Shown here: one piece after another, positions 1 to 9,589 of the stretch
How the letters are laid out: every line of letters begins with the position of its first letter
Numbering within the stretch: the stretch's first letter is position 1
Assembly (NCBI GenBank): GCA_963727755.1
Contig: CAVSHN010000009.1
Location: 1-64,000 of the forward strand
From: DASYAN01 sp963727755
GTDB taxonomy: Bacteria; Chloroflexota; Ktedonobacteria; Ktedonobacterales; Ktedonobacteraceae
Length of the DNA stretch: 64,000 nucleotides
Direction: 5' to 3'
Program-made: the position numbers and the translations under genes
The notes under the pieces: generated by a model
Database searches by the model: none
What the model was told of the DNA's origin: nothing
The model's input: only the letters and a program-made list of their open reading frames with translations

Positions 1-1274
1 CTTGCAAAGGTAGTAGAACGGCTATCCTCTGGATTCGTAGTAAAACCAAGCTGATTGTTGGCAATAATATGGATGGTACCTCCAACCCAATACGCATTGA
101 GGTGCCACAAATTGAGAGTTTCAGCTACGACGCCTTCTCCAGGGAAAGCAGCATCACCATGAATAAGAATGGGCAGTATTTTATCAATGTCTTGCAATGG
201 AGTGCCAGCTATAGAACGTATCTCTTGCGCAGCACGTGTCATTCCCTCAATGACTGGATTGACAAATCTAGATGGCTAGGATTAGGAGCGAGCAGAACCT
301 TAAGATCTACAGCCGCCCCTTCTCCCAGCATCTGCTCAGCTCCTAGATGATACTTGACATCGCCAGTCCACCCAAAGCCAAAGCTATCGGTCGCAGGTAT
401 CCGTTCTTCTTGCTTGCTCACATGAGCAAACTTTGCCAGGATGTTCGCATAAGGCCTGCCAAGCACATGTGCCATCACGTTAAGACGCCCCCGGTGTGCC
501 ATGCCAATAATGACTTCCTTCGTCTCGAATCGATAGCCCCAGAGATAATCTCGTCTAGCATTGGCACAAGCACATCAATTCCTTCAATTGAGAACCGCTT
601 CTGGCCGGGAAAGGTCTGGTGAAGATAGCGCTCAAGAACTTCTACTTGAGTGAGTCGTTTCAGAAGCTTGCGTGCTTCAGTTGGAGGAGGTGTGCGGTGA
701 TACTGATATAAACCTACCGCATCACGCAGCCATGCACGCTCGTTCGCACTTTTGACTTGATCAAACTCATAGCTGATCGTACCAGAATACATAGCACGCA
801 GAGCGTTGATTGCCCCTAATGCGTTCTTAGCTCCTTCGGCGGCATGCCCTCCAATCACCTGAGGTGGTAGCAGCGCAAGATGGTCGTTAGTGATACCATG
901 TTTCTCTGGCAACAGAGCCGGATCTCCCAAAGGTTCTTTCCCTAATGGGTCAAGATGAGCACCTAAGTGTCCCCGCTCCCGAATAGCATGTGCAAGAGCT
1001 GATGCCGCAACGATATCCGCTACCTGTTCCTGATTTAGCTCAGACGTTTGTTTTGCTTTTCACGCTCGTCTAAGCTGCTCACGCCATTTGTATGAAATGG
1101 CGCAACTGTTTCTTCTTTCAATGGCTGTGCCAGTGCCTCAGCATCAGGCGACCATCTTGCAAAGAACTCACGCGTGTCAGGGCTGACCGTTGCAGGATCT
1201 TGTATATAGCGCTCATAGAGATCTTGCACGTAACCTGCATTAGGTCCATAAAAATTTTCTAGAATGTTGTTCAT
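1..1274 (-). pseudogene. sucA: 2-oxoglutarate dehydrogenase E1 component, partial and frameshifted
   Basis: This is the thiamine-diphosphate-dependent E1 subunit that decarboxylates 2-oxoglutarate in the TCA cycle. The N-terminus (NSGYVEELY-like NAGYVQDLYERY, then FFARW) is typical of the family, and the start is the ATG at 1274. Further on come GMAHRGRLNV, the HGDAAF thiamine-site motif and GTIHIIANNQLGF, after which the gene runs off the left window edge, so only about the first 40 percent is present. The reading frame changes three times: near 1050 (A-rich run), near 538 (CCCC run) and near 265. Protein identity to the family continues on both sides of every break, so these are single-base indels, real or from sequencing. 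It is divergent from the FAH-family gene. Confidence 0.9.
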
Positions 1275-1765
1275 GAGATATCACGGCGCAAAGGTCAATT
1301 CTTCTCAATAAGATCAGAGGAAGCGCCGCTGCTCCTTTCGTATACTGATACCCATTAGCACATTGGAAAAGCTGAAAAAGGGTACAATAGCATACACGAA
1401 CGCCCTGGAAAGTTTCGACCACTTTTGAGCAAAAATTACACCCTTGCAAGTACATATGGTCCTAGCAAGATCTAATTGGCGTCCAGGGCAAACATCTGTA
1501 ACATTAAAAATCCCTTTATTGAATATTCTTCGGCGAAAAATCCTTTATTGAATATTCTTCATCGGATATTCCTTATCGCAAGGCCCTTAAGAACCCATTC
1601 ATAGTCTAGCACAAATCTGTACATTTTTTTAGCACAAATTAGCACAAATTTCTAGCAAAAATGTAATCTGATCTAGCCCTGAGCCAGCTTTCTCAGAGGG
1701 TTGACAGCAAGTAAGTCTGCTGTTATACTACAAAATATCTCTTTGTGAAAGGAAAAACATTATTT
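1275..1765. promoter_or_regulatory. divergent promoter region between sucA and the FAH-family gene
   Basis: No gene is seen in this 490-base AT-rich stretch. It must carry the promoters of both flanking divergent genes. It holds a direct repeat at 1506-1560 and short repeated words of the form AGCACAAATT at 1629-1651. A Shine-Dalgarno-like GAAAGGA lies at 1747-1753, before the rightward start. Confidence 0.5.
1506..1560. repeat. two-copy direct repeat of about 25 bp
   Basis: AAAAATCC(C)TTTATTGAATATTCTTC occurs at 1506-1531 and again at 1536-1560, differing by a single C. The word GAATATTC is itself palindromic, and the repeat period is about 30 bp, so the two copies are nearly three helical turns apart. 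This could be a tandem operator for a dimeric regulator of the divergent promoters, but nothing in the sequence identifies the regulator. Confidence 0.55.
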
Positions 1766-2667
1766 ATGCGTTTGTTAACCTTTCAATCTGTATCTGGTCC
1801 TCGTCTTGGCATTAAGACCTCACGCGGCATTATCGATGTCAGTGCTGCTCATGATGCCTTCAAACCGGTACTAGATGGTGTGGCAGTTCCAGAGACAATC
1901 GAGACGTTGTGCAGTAACGGCGAGACCGCCTTGCAGAGCACTGCGAAGCTTAGAACAGTTTGCTAGCCAGGAACAGAGTGCTCACTGGCTATTGGCTGAG
2001 GAGTCCTTGCAGCTTGGGCCTTGCATTCAACGACCAGAAAAAATTATTTGTATTGGGCTTAACTATCGTGGGCACGCTCACGAAACTGGCGGGACAATCC
2101 CCAAATCGCCAATATTGTTTCCCAAGTATGTCAATGCGCTGGCGGGAGCTAACGAAGTTATTCCTTTGTCATCGCATGCTCAAAAGTATGATTACGAGGC
2201 AGAATTGGCTGTGGTGATAGGCCGACGCGCTCGCAATGTCGGTATCGACGACGCACTGAACTATGTCCTGGGCTACTGCAATGCCAATGACTTGAGTGCT
2301 CGTGATTTGCAATTCCGTACCAGTCAATGGATGCTCGGCAAAATACTGGATAAATTTTTACCTCTTGGACCCTATCTCGTGACCGCTGATGAAATTCGCG
2401 ACCCACAAAATCTGCGCATTCGTTGCTGGCTTAATAGCGAGAATTCGTCAGGATTCTAACACTAGCGATATGGTCTTCTCGGTTGCCTATCTCGTTAGTT
2501 ACCTTAGCCAGTATATGACGTTGGAAGCTGGCGACGTGATTTGCACGGGTACGCCCGAAGGTGTCATCCTTGGTAAGCATGGCGCAGGCAGAGTCTGGAT
2601 GAAAGCTGGCGATGTGGTCACAGTTGAAATCGAGGGTCTGGGCCGACTGACGAATGTCTTGTGCTGA
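1766..2667 (+). pseudogene. fumarylacetoacetate hydrolase family protein, frameshifted
   Basis: Members of this family are metal-dependent hydrolases or decarboxylases acting on 2-oxo acids such as acylpyruvates or 5-oxopent-3-ene dioates; the substrate cannot be told here. The ATG at 1766 follows GAAAGGA. Family motifs are present: IGLNYRGHA, the metal-ligand block YDYEAELAVVIG, GYCNANDLSARDLQ, RQDSNTSDMVFSV and GDVICTGTPEGV. The frame shifts twice, near 1930 (after ALQS) and near 2441, where one extra A in AGAATTCG separates WLNSE from RQDSNTSDM. Joining the three pieces gives a normal-length protein of about 300 residues, so the gene is complete apart from the two indels. Confidence 0.85.
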
Positions 2668-2768
2668 TGCTGGCTCCGAGTACTCTTGCCATCTGTCGCA
2701 TTTTCAGGTAATATAGGTCTATGTAGAGAGCGAGATAATCTATTCTCGTCTCAGGATAGTAACTAAGA

Positions 2769-3123
2769 GGCGATGATAGAGAGAGTCAGGAACCCCACGC
2801 ATAAAAGCGGGGGCTTGAGAGCGCAGCTCCAACGTTGCTTGGCAAGCTCACCTGACCAGACTCAGCCAGGCGCCGTATGGCGCATCGGGCTACGTTATCG
2901 ACGAGAGTTCAAGTTCCTACCTGCACGTGCGACGCCAGCGTGCTGCTCTAGAACCGATGGGTTAAACGGTAATGCATTCGGTTCCCATACAACCTTTAAG
3001 GATGGGGAAGCGAATGTATTATATACGAGGGTTAAGCCAGTGCTCATCGGAAAGTACCGGGTCGATAACATTGTCGAGGCGAACTTCACCTGGGTTTCCA
3101 GGGGCTCGAAAAGAGCAGTTTAA
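2769..3123 (+). ncRNA. stand-alone IscB-type omega RNA (no iscB follows)
   Basis: The stretch from 2785 shares with the RNA-coding leader of the intact iscB locus (34050-34320) the words GTCAGGAAC, a GC-rich hairpin, CACCTGACCAGACTCAGC, CTACGTTA, GTTAAAC, GGTTAAGCCAGTGCT, GATAACATTGTCGAGGC and a final CTCGAAA. Order and spacing are kept, so this is an omega-RNA scaffold. In IscB systems the guide is at the 5' end, so the roughly 16 bases ending at 2784 would be the guide. Relative to the other copies it has an extra hairpin of about 55 bases (about 2965-3030, arms near AATGCATTCG and CGAATGTATT). No IscB reading frame follows. A small reading frame across it is not a real gene. Confidence 0.75.
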
Positions 3124-3129
3124 CGTTGT

Positions 3130-3490
3130 TTCCGTAGTCAGAAGCTTCAACGGGCGGATGGCTACGGGTACAGCTATCAGAGAGGTGAGAAGTGTGCGCG
3201 AGCTGCACACGTCGCCCTCGTTCCCAACCACCATAAAAGGAAGGCCTCTTTCATTCGCATGTCTAAAGCCAGGGGCTCTCAGAGGCCGAGGGTGGTAGGC
3301 CACGTTGGTACCTTCCCGTTATCGTAAAGGCTTGTCATCCGGTCGCGCTATGCTTCCTAATTATCGCTCTTCCAGATCGGATCACAGATTAAAAAGTGAG
3401 CCAGTGCACTCTTTGTACGTATGCACTGTGTTAATTGTGGGTGGTACCACGGGAATCGCTCTCGTCCCCAGATGGACGAGGGCTTTTTTG
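3130..3490 (+). promoter_or_regulatory. T-box riboswitch leader of alaX-ileS
   Basis: The segment GTGGGTGGTACCACGGG at 3437-3453 matches the T-box bulge of tRNA-sensing leaders (consensus AGGGTGGNACCGCG). TGGT would pair with the ACCA end of an uncharged tRNA with discriminator A, as in tRNA-Ile. It is followed at once by a strong terminator and then by alaX and ileS, the expected target. Upstream, 3140-3330 is rich in complementary stretches (for example GGCCTCT/AGAGGCC and AACCACC/GGTGGT) that could make stem I to III. I could not place the specifier codon, so the 5' limit is approximate. Uncharged tRNA-Ile should favour readthrough. Confidence 0.75.
3458..3489 (+). terminator. regulated terminator of the T-box leader
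   Basis: The stem GCTCTCGTCC / GGACGAGGGC (one G-T pair) with the loop CCAGAT is followed by six T. It overlaps the 3' side of the T-box antiterminator, which gives the two mutually exclusive folds expected. Confidence 0.8.
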
Positions 3491-3517
3491 TTGTTTTTAA
3501 GGAGAATACAGGCAATA

Positions 3518-4250
3518 ATGAAAACCAAGCTCCTTTACCATACGAACAGCTATATGTACAGAGTGTACTGCAAAAGTTGTTGCCGTTGAAGGCGACGATG
3601 TTGCACTAGACGCTACCATATTCTACCCAGGTGGTGGTGGTCAAATGGCAGATCACGGTGTGATTTCGTGGGAAGACCAAGTCTACCAAGCTACAGTGCT
3701 AGCGGTGAGCAAGCGCGACTCCGTCGTCTGGCATACACTCGACTGTTCTCTACCTCACGTAGGGACTGAAGTTGTTGGCACCATTGACTGGGATTTCCGC
3801 TATCAGATGATGCGCACTCATACTGCGCTCCATATTCTCTGTGGTATCATCTGGAAAGAATTTGGGGTCCAGGTCACTGGTGGCCAGATGCACCTGGACA
3901 GAGCACGGATGGACTTTGCAATGGAGAGTCTGAATAAACATCGCATTCAATACATTGAAGATAAAGTAAATGAAGCAATTGAGGCAGATTATCCGATACG
4001 TGTCTATACATTACCTCGGGAGAAAGCCCTTGTCATCCCAGACTTGGTGCGCACCAAAATCAACTTGCTGCCAGCGAATATGGAAGAGGTCCGTATTGTC
4101 GAGATTGTTGGGCTTGACCTGCAAGCTGATGGAGGAACACATGTTAACCATACGAAAGAAGTTGGTGGCATCCGGATTACCAAAACAGACAATAAGGGCA
4201 AAATCAATAAGCGTTTAGAGATCGAACTTAACGATCTTTATCCTGTTTAA
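3518..4250 (+). pseudogene. alaX: alanyl-tRNA editing protein AlaX, frameshifted
   Basis: AlaX is a free-standing homologue of the alanyl-tRNA synthetase editing domain that hydrolyses Ser- or Gly-charged tRNA-Ala. The ATG at 3518 follows AAGGAG at 3499-3504. The N-terminus (MKTKLLYHTNSY) goes out of frame near 3573 in GCAAAAG and continues in another frame as KVVAVEGDDVALDATIFYPG. The zinc motif HTALH is clear, but the second site, normally CGGTH, reads DGGTH, so the usual cysteine ligand appears to be aspartate. The gene lies behind a T-box leader and 50 bases before ileS, so both are probably co-transcribed. Length after repairing one indel is normal for a medium AlaX (about 240 residues). 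Confidence 0.85.
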
Positions 4251-4303
4251 GAGTAACAAGCAGAATATTCTAGTATAGCGTCATGGAGACAGAGGAGGAC
4301 ACA

Positions 4304-7300
4304 ATGTCTGTGAAAGCAAGCGTATTCAAACCGGTCGTCGCTGCCGACCGCGTTGATTATCCCGCATTGGAACGTACCATTCAGCAATGGTGGGAAGACC
4401 GAAGTGTACGTCAAATGTATCTGCAACGCAATGAGCGCAGTGACAAACAATACTCATTTCTGGATGGTCCAATCACCGCTAACAATCCCATGGGCGTTCA
4501 TCATGCCTGGGGACGCACTTACAAGGACCTGTACCAACGCTTCAAAACAATGCAGGGTTATAAACAACGTTATCAAAATGGCTTTGACTGTCAGGGACTC
4601 TGGGTTGAGGTTAACGTTGAGCAAGACTTAGGGTTGAAAACGAAACGCGACATCGAAGCATACGGCATCGCTGAGTTTGTTGAGCGGTGTAAAGAGCAAG
4701 TTTTCACGTTTGCTAAGCGGCAAACTGAGCAATCCATTCGCTTGGGCTATTGGATGGACTGGGGTCACGACTACTATACTCTCTCGGATGAGAATAACTA
4801 TACCATTTGGTCGTTCCTCAAGAAATGTAGAGAGCGAGGCTTGATCTATAAAGGGCGCGACGTTATGCCATGGTGTCCGCGCTGTGCCACAGGTATCTCC
4901 AACATGGAGATGGAGACCGAAGGATACAAGGAAACATCTCACTTGAGCCTCTATGTCCGCTTCCCATTGGTCGATCGCCCAGGCGAGTATTTACTTCGCG
5001 TGGACGACTACTCCTTGGACTCTGGCCGCAAACGTCGCTGCTGCCGTTAACCCCGATCTTCCTTATGTCAAGGTTGAGCAGGATGGAGCATTCTATTATC
5101 TGGCCGAAGAACTCCTGCCTATTCTGAAAGCGCTTAAAGGGCGCGACAAAGGCGATTACCGCGTTGTGGAGACGCTCAAAGGCAGTGACATGCTTGGCTG
5201 GAACTATCGTGGTCCTTTCGATGAGTTACCAGTAGCACAGGGTGTAATCCATACAGTCATATCCTGGAAAGATGTCAGTGCGACCGAAGGTACAGGTATC
5301 GTCCATATCGCTCCTGGTTGTGGTCGCGAAGACTTTGCCCTTGGGAAAGAGTTCAATCTGGCTGCTCTTGCCCCTGTCGACGAATTTGGCGTGTACATAC
5401 AGGGATATGACTGGCTTACAGGCCAAAATGCCGCTGAGGTCGGACAACAGGTTGCCGAGAATCTGACACAGAAAGGACTACTTTATCGCCCACAAAACTA
5501 TCGCCATCGTTACCCAACCTGCTGGCGCTGTAAGACTGAATTGATTTTCCGTTTGGTTGACGAATGGTTCATTTCAATGGGAAAGCTGCGCTATGAGATC
5601 ATGGATGTAGTAGGTCAGATCACATGGATTCCATCTTTCGGTTACGATCGCGAGATGGATTGGCTACGGAATATGGATGACTGGATGATCTCTAAGAAGC
5701 GTTATTGGGGTCTGGCATTGCCCATCTTCGACTGTCATCAGTGCGGCAATTTCGAGGTCATTGGCAGTCGAGAGGAGCTGAAAGAGCGTGCTGTCGCAGG
5801 TTGGGAAGTCTTCGATGGTCACACGCCTCACCGTCCATGGGTTGATGCCGTGAAGAATTCGCTGCTCGCAGTGTGGTGCTGAAGTTTCTCGCCTTAAAGA
5901 TGTGGGTAATCCCTGGCTCGATGCTGGTATCGTTCCCTATTCGACATTGCATTATCAAACTGACCCTGACTACTGGAAGCAGTGGTTCCCTGCAGATTTT
6001 GTCACAGAATCGTTTCCAGGACAATTCCGCAACTGGTTCTATTCAATGCTGGTGATGAGCACTGTCTTGCAGAATAAACCGCCATTTCAAACGCTCTTCG
6101 GTTATGCAACATTGATGGCAGAAGATGGTACTCCAATGCATAAATCTAAAGGGAATATGGTCGTTTTCGATGAAGCGGCTGATCGCGTGGGTGCTGATAC
6201 AATGCGCTGGCTCTACACCAATCATGTGCCAGAGCAAAATCTCAACTTCCCACGTATCCCCACAGAAGAGGATATGCAGAAAAGTGCTAAGACGGGCGTG
6301 CCTGTCCGTTTGAGTGAGAAATGGATGCTAGTACGCAGGACCTTGGATAAGATCTGGAACATCTACTGGTTCTTTGTGACCTATGCCAACATTGACCAAT
6401 TTGATCCAACTCAGCATCACTTGGCAGTTGCACAGCGAACCGACCTCGATCGTTGGATCATTTCCGAATTGCAGCAGACCATCCGCGAGGTTACGAATGG
6501 GTTGGAGCAATATGACACGGTAAAACCGACCGAAGTCTTGCAAGCATTCCTGGATGACCTCTCCAATTGGTATCTACGCCGCAGTCGTGAGCGCATCTGG
6601 AAACCCGAACTCGACGATGACAAACTGGCAGCATATCTGACACTTTATGAATGCCTGACGACGTTGGTAACCTTGCTCGCACCGTTTATCCCCTTCTTGA
6701 CGGAAGAGCTGTACCAAAATCTGGTATGTAGTGTCAATCAGAATGCACCGTTCAGTGTTCACCTCAATGATTGGCCTGAAGTACAAGAGGAATTGATCGA
6801 TGAGAAGCTCACTAACGAGACACACCTCGTGATGCGTATCGTTGGTCTTGGGCGTGCAGCACGCGAAAAAGCACAGATCCGCGTACGTCAACCACTCAAT
6901 GCACTGTATGTGCATGTGCCAACGACAGTTGAAGAAGAGGCTCTGCAACGTCTGAGAGGTCAGATCCTTGAAGAACTGGATATCAAGCATCTGGAATTAA
7001 TGAGCAGCGATAGCGATATGATCGCATATACTCTGCGCCCTAATGCCAAGGTTCTTGGTCCCAAGTATGGCCCATTGCTCCAAAAAATCCTGAAGTACTT
7101 CAAGAACATCGATACACATCTAGCACAGATAGCTGCCAGCAAGCTAAATACAACCGGGAAGCTAGAAATCATTGTTGATGAACGGCAGGTGACTTTGACA
7201 GCGGAAGAGGTTGAGGTCATCGCTACGGCACGTCCAGGTTTTGTCACAGCAGAAGAACGCGGCTACATCGTGGCACTGGAAACTACCATCACTCCGCAAC

Positions 7301-7603
7301 TGCGTAGAGGAAGGATTGGTTCGCGATCTGACTCACTTTATACAGGATATGCGTAAGAAGGCTGGCCTGAATATCGAAGATCATATCGGTCTGGCACTCT
7401 ATACTCAGGCAGAGCTGGCTGCAATTCTGCAGGACTATGGAGATGAGATCATGGCTGAGACTCTGGCTGGTAATTTGCTCATCTCGATCCATCAGGAGCA
7501 AGATAAACCCTCATTTGAGGAGATTTACCGAGAACGCATTTCGCCAACTTCACAGAAGAAACTGGAAGGCTATACAATCGAAGTTGTGCTAGGGAAGATC
7601 TAG
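4304..7603 (+). pseudogene. ileS: isoleucine--tRNA ligase, frameshifted
   Basis: This class I synthetase charges tRNA-Ile. The ATG at 4304 is preceded by a purine-rich AGAGGAGG. The HIGH signature appears as PMGVHHAWGR, the editing/CP1 block as AWTTTPWTLAANV, zinc-type cysteine pairs as CWRC, CHQCG and CSQCG, and the KMSKS loop as KSKGN. The C-terminal anticodon-binding and tail regions follow, giving about 1,090 residues, the length of the long (type 2) IleRS. Three indels break the frame: near 4997 (CTTCGCGTGG), near 5855 (extra A in AGAATTCG) and near 7304. Because IleRS is essential, either these are sequence errors or an intact copy exists elsewhere; a partial second copy of the 3' end at 9590 makes the latter conceivable. 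Confidence 0.92.
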
Positions 7604-7629
7604 ACTGCTAGTTTGTCTCTGCCATACAA

Positions 7630-7680
7630 AGGATGCCTTGTTCTAGAAAAAAATTACATAGATTTAGGCATCCTTTTTCT
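7630..7680 (+). terminator. ileS terminator
   Basis: AGGATGCC and GGCATCCT form a stem followed by TTTTT. It lies about 25 bases after the ileS stop and also occurs, diverged, in the duplicated fragment at 9801-9833. Confidence 0.8.
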
Positions 7681-8125
7681 GTATTAGCAAGTTTGCCATT
7701 CTATCAAGCTAAAATCGTAAGGCATGCGTCAAACCTGGTTGACAGTTTCTGACAAACTAAATCGCAGAAAGTGCCTTGCCAAGAGGCTTTAGAGATATCT
7801 GTGACTCTTCAAACTGTCAACTCAATCTACCCTCAACTTGACGCTTGCCTAACTATCTTTCACATTCAGTGATACGCTCATTTTGCTCTATATCCATTTA
7901 TTAAGAGATTTCGATTTTAGGTGTATTAAACGCTCTCTAATTAGCCTGAGGGTTATAAAAATACAAATTATTGATTACTTTCGATTTTATCAGTACTTAA
8001 AATGGTGATAGAAATAGAGCCTCTTGTAGTAGCCTATTGTTAATTTTCATTTAAAGTGAATGGTGGCATATGGCTAGTGGCAAGTAGGTACAGAGTATAG
8101 ATTCGAACAAGAAAGGGAAATACTA
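7681..8125. other. AT-rich spacer before the repeat-protein gene
   Basis: No gene is seen in these 445 bases. The end of the spacer (TTCGAAC, then AGAAAGGGA) is nearly identical to the 5' leader of the leftward repeat protein that starts at 9138, so the two leaders share an origin. The promoter of the rightward gene must lie here. Confidence 0.4.
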
Positions 8126-8602
8126 ATGAGTCATTTTGTTGCTAGAAAGTATAGCTATTCTGTTGTATTAAGTAGCTTGACAGTATTGCTGTTACTAGTT
8201 GGTATCTCAACGCCAGCTTTAGCTGCAAGTAAAAAGGCAAATGCAACAGAGATGTGCACTAGGATTCCAGGAGCCGATACGCCGAACACGCCGAACACGC
8301 CGAACACGCCGAACACGCCGAACACACCGAACACACCGAACACGCCGAACACGCCGAACACGCCGAACACGCCGAACACGCCGAACACGCCGAACGCGCT
8401 GGGCACACTGAATGCATCGAATACGCCAAACAATCTAAAGTATTTCCAGAATATTCATTATATCCAGAAAACCAAAAGATATGGTCGTACTGTTTGCTTC
8501 AATCACACAAAAAAATCTCATAACACCCGGTACTCTTGGTATTCCCATGATGATTGGTTTTCTCAGGAGACTAAGTTTTCTCAGAGTACTCGATATTTAT
8601 GA
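8126..8602 (+). CDS. secreted low-complexity protein with Asn-Thr-Pro tandem repeats
   Basis: Residues 1-34 form a clear signal peptide: basic start (RKYSYS), a hydrophobic run (VVLSSLTVLLLLVGIS) and an Ala-x-Ala cleavage site (TPALAAS). About 13 tandem NTP triplets follow at residues 50-90, then an Asn/Tyr/Ser-rich tail of about 65 residues. The start follows AGAAAGGGA. There is no recognisable enzyme domain; the product is probably exported and either structural or surface-associated, and Asn-x-Thr-rich or Pro-rich repeats are often glycosylated. It faces a paralogue at 8809-9138. The tail may have changed frame after the repeat, so the C-terminal end is uncertain. Confidence 0.6.
   Translation: MSHFVARKYSYSVVLSSLTVLLLLVGISTPALAASKKANATEMCTRIPGADTPNTPNTPNTPNTPNTPNTPNTPNTPNTPNTPNTPNTPNALGTLNASNTPNNLKYFQNIHYIQKTKRYGRTVCFNHTKKSHNTRYSWYSHDDWFSQETKFSQSTRYL
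8278..8396 (+). repeat. 9-bp tandem array (CCGAACACG), about 13 copies
   Basis: The array codes for the NTP triplets. Copies are almost identical; two carry CCGAACACA instead. A 9-bp period keeps the frame, so slippage would change protein length without destroying the gene. Confidence 0.9.
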
Positions 8603-8808
8603 CTACGTTGGGACGTCAGAAGCTGCCGGGCGGCTAGCCTGTGCGGAGTGTCACAAAGTCGGAAGTATCTTGGGAAGAGAATGGAACCGAGAGCTATTTG
8701 TCACTCTCGGTTCCATTCATACCTGTCATCTTTGTTATGCAGTGTAGTCCAAGCAAAGATTCCTCGAACTACCCTCTAGCTTGACGTATTTAGTGTGTTT
8801 GGTCCTTC

Positions 8809-9138
8809 CTACCATCCAGGACTATTTGGTGTGTTTGGTGTGTTTGGGCCTCCCCACCCTCCAGGACTATTTGGTGTGTTTGGTGTATTTGGTGTGTTCG
8901 GGCCTCCCCACCCTCCAGGACTATTTGGTGTGTTTGGTGTATTTGGTGTGTTCGGGCCTCCCCACCCTCCAGGACTATTTGGTGTGTTTGGTGTATTTGG
9001 TATATATTGAGCGTGAGACTGAGCATGAGCATGAGCATGAGCATATGTAGGAGTAGATATGCCTACTAGAAACGCTATCATCAACACGCTACTCAATACG
9101 GCAAGGCAAGCGATCTTTCTAACGATAGAAAGCCTCAT
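8809..9138 (-). CDS. secreted low-complexity protein with NTPNTPNSPGGWGGP repeats
   Basis: The ATG at 9138 follows GAGAAAGGGA, a leader nearly identical to that of the gene at 8126. The signal peptide is KIACLAVLSSVLMIAFLVGIS with cleavage near TPTYAHA, followed by an Ala-His-rich stretch. Three 18-residue repeats (NTPNTPNTPNSPGGWGGP) follow, coded by a 54-bp repeat at about 8820-8990. The frame ends with TAG inside a degenerate fourth unit; past this stop the same frame still reads EGPNTLNTSS, so the present stop may be a mutation of a longer gene. It is convergent with its paralogue, and its function is unknown. Confidence 0.6.
   Translation of the reverse strand: MRLSIVRKIACLAVLSSVLMIAFLVGISTPTYAHAHAHAQSHAQYIPNTPNTPNSPGGWGGPNTPNTPNTPNSPGGWGGPNTPNTPNTPNSPGGWGGPNTPNTPNSPGW
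8816..8990. repeat. 54-bp tandem repeat, three copies plus a partial one
   Basis: The unit (on the plus strand CCTCCCCACCCTCCAGGACT, then short GGTGTGTTT/GGTGTATTT steps) recurs with hardly any change. It codes on the minus strand for the GGWGGP/NTP units. Length changes would be multiples of 18 codons or of 9 bases. Confidence 0.85.
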
Positions 9139-9589
9139 GAGATATCCCTTTCTCGTTCGAACCTTAGGTATAGTTCCAATGAATATGACACCTTCCAGAT
9201 CGGTAATCGCGACTTGAGACCCTCTGATGAGGCTGTGCACAATTCTTAGATCTTTCGAATTGTCACATTGGATTCTGCTAAGAATGAACTTCACCTTCGT
9301 GTTCAAACATTTTCTTCACTTAGGAAAGCCTAAAGCTTACTTCCAAGTCCTGATGATCAGAGTTGCTAGCAAAATGCCAGAACTTTTTTCTAAGGTATCC
9401 CTTCCGGTTGACCTACTATGAAGCGTTATCAAGAAACTATCTACTAGACAAGCACTACTAAAACTATGCTACAATTTCAAATATATATTACAAATAAAAT
9501 ATATGCAAGCTCAAGAATATTTTATGTAGAACAATGGACATATTATTTATCGATTTTATGCCATAAATTTTGCTACTTTACCATAAAGA
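9139..9589. other. spacer upstream of the leftward repeat protein
   Basis: No gene is seen. The right half is strongly AT-rich (about 9460-9580). The promoter of the leftward gene at 9138 is expected here. The segment ends where similarity to the ileS 3' end begins. Confidence 0.35.

Noticed and set aside
2773..3123. A 116-codon frame at the omega-RNA copy.
   Set aside because: Its sequence is explained by RNA-coding words shared with two other omega-RNA loci, where the frame is not kept.
3282..3304. A second T-box bulge (GAGGGTGGTAGGCCACG).
   Set aside because: It lacks the ACC part of the consensus at the right spacing and no terminator follows; it is more likely an internal stem of the leader.
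4304..7603. Programmed frameshifting as the reason for the broken ileS.
   Set aside because: The three sites have no common slippery heptamer, and other genes are broken in the same way, so indels are simpler.
8481..8747. An 88-codon frame overlapping the end of the NTP-repeat gene.
   Set aside because: No ribosome site; it may be the continuation of the upstream gene after a frame slip, but I cannot show it.
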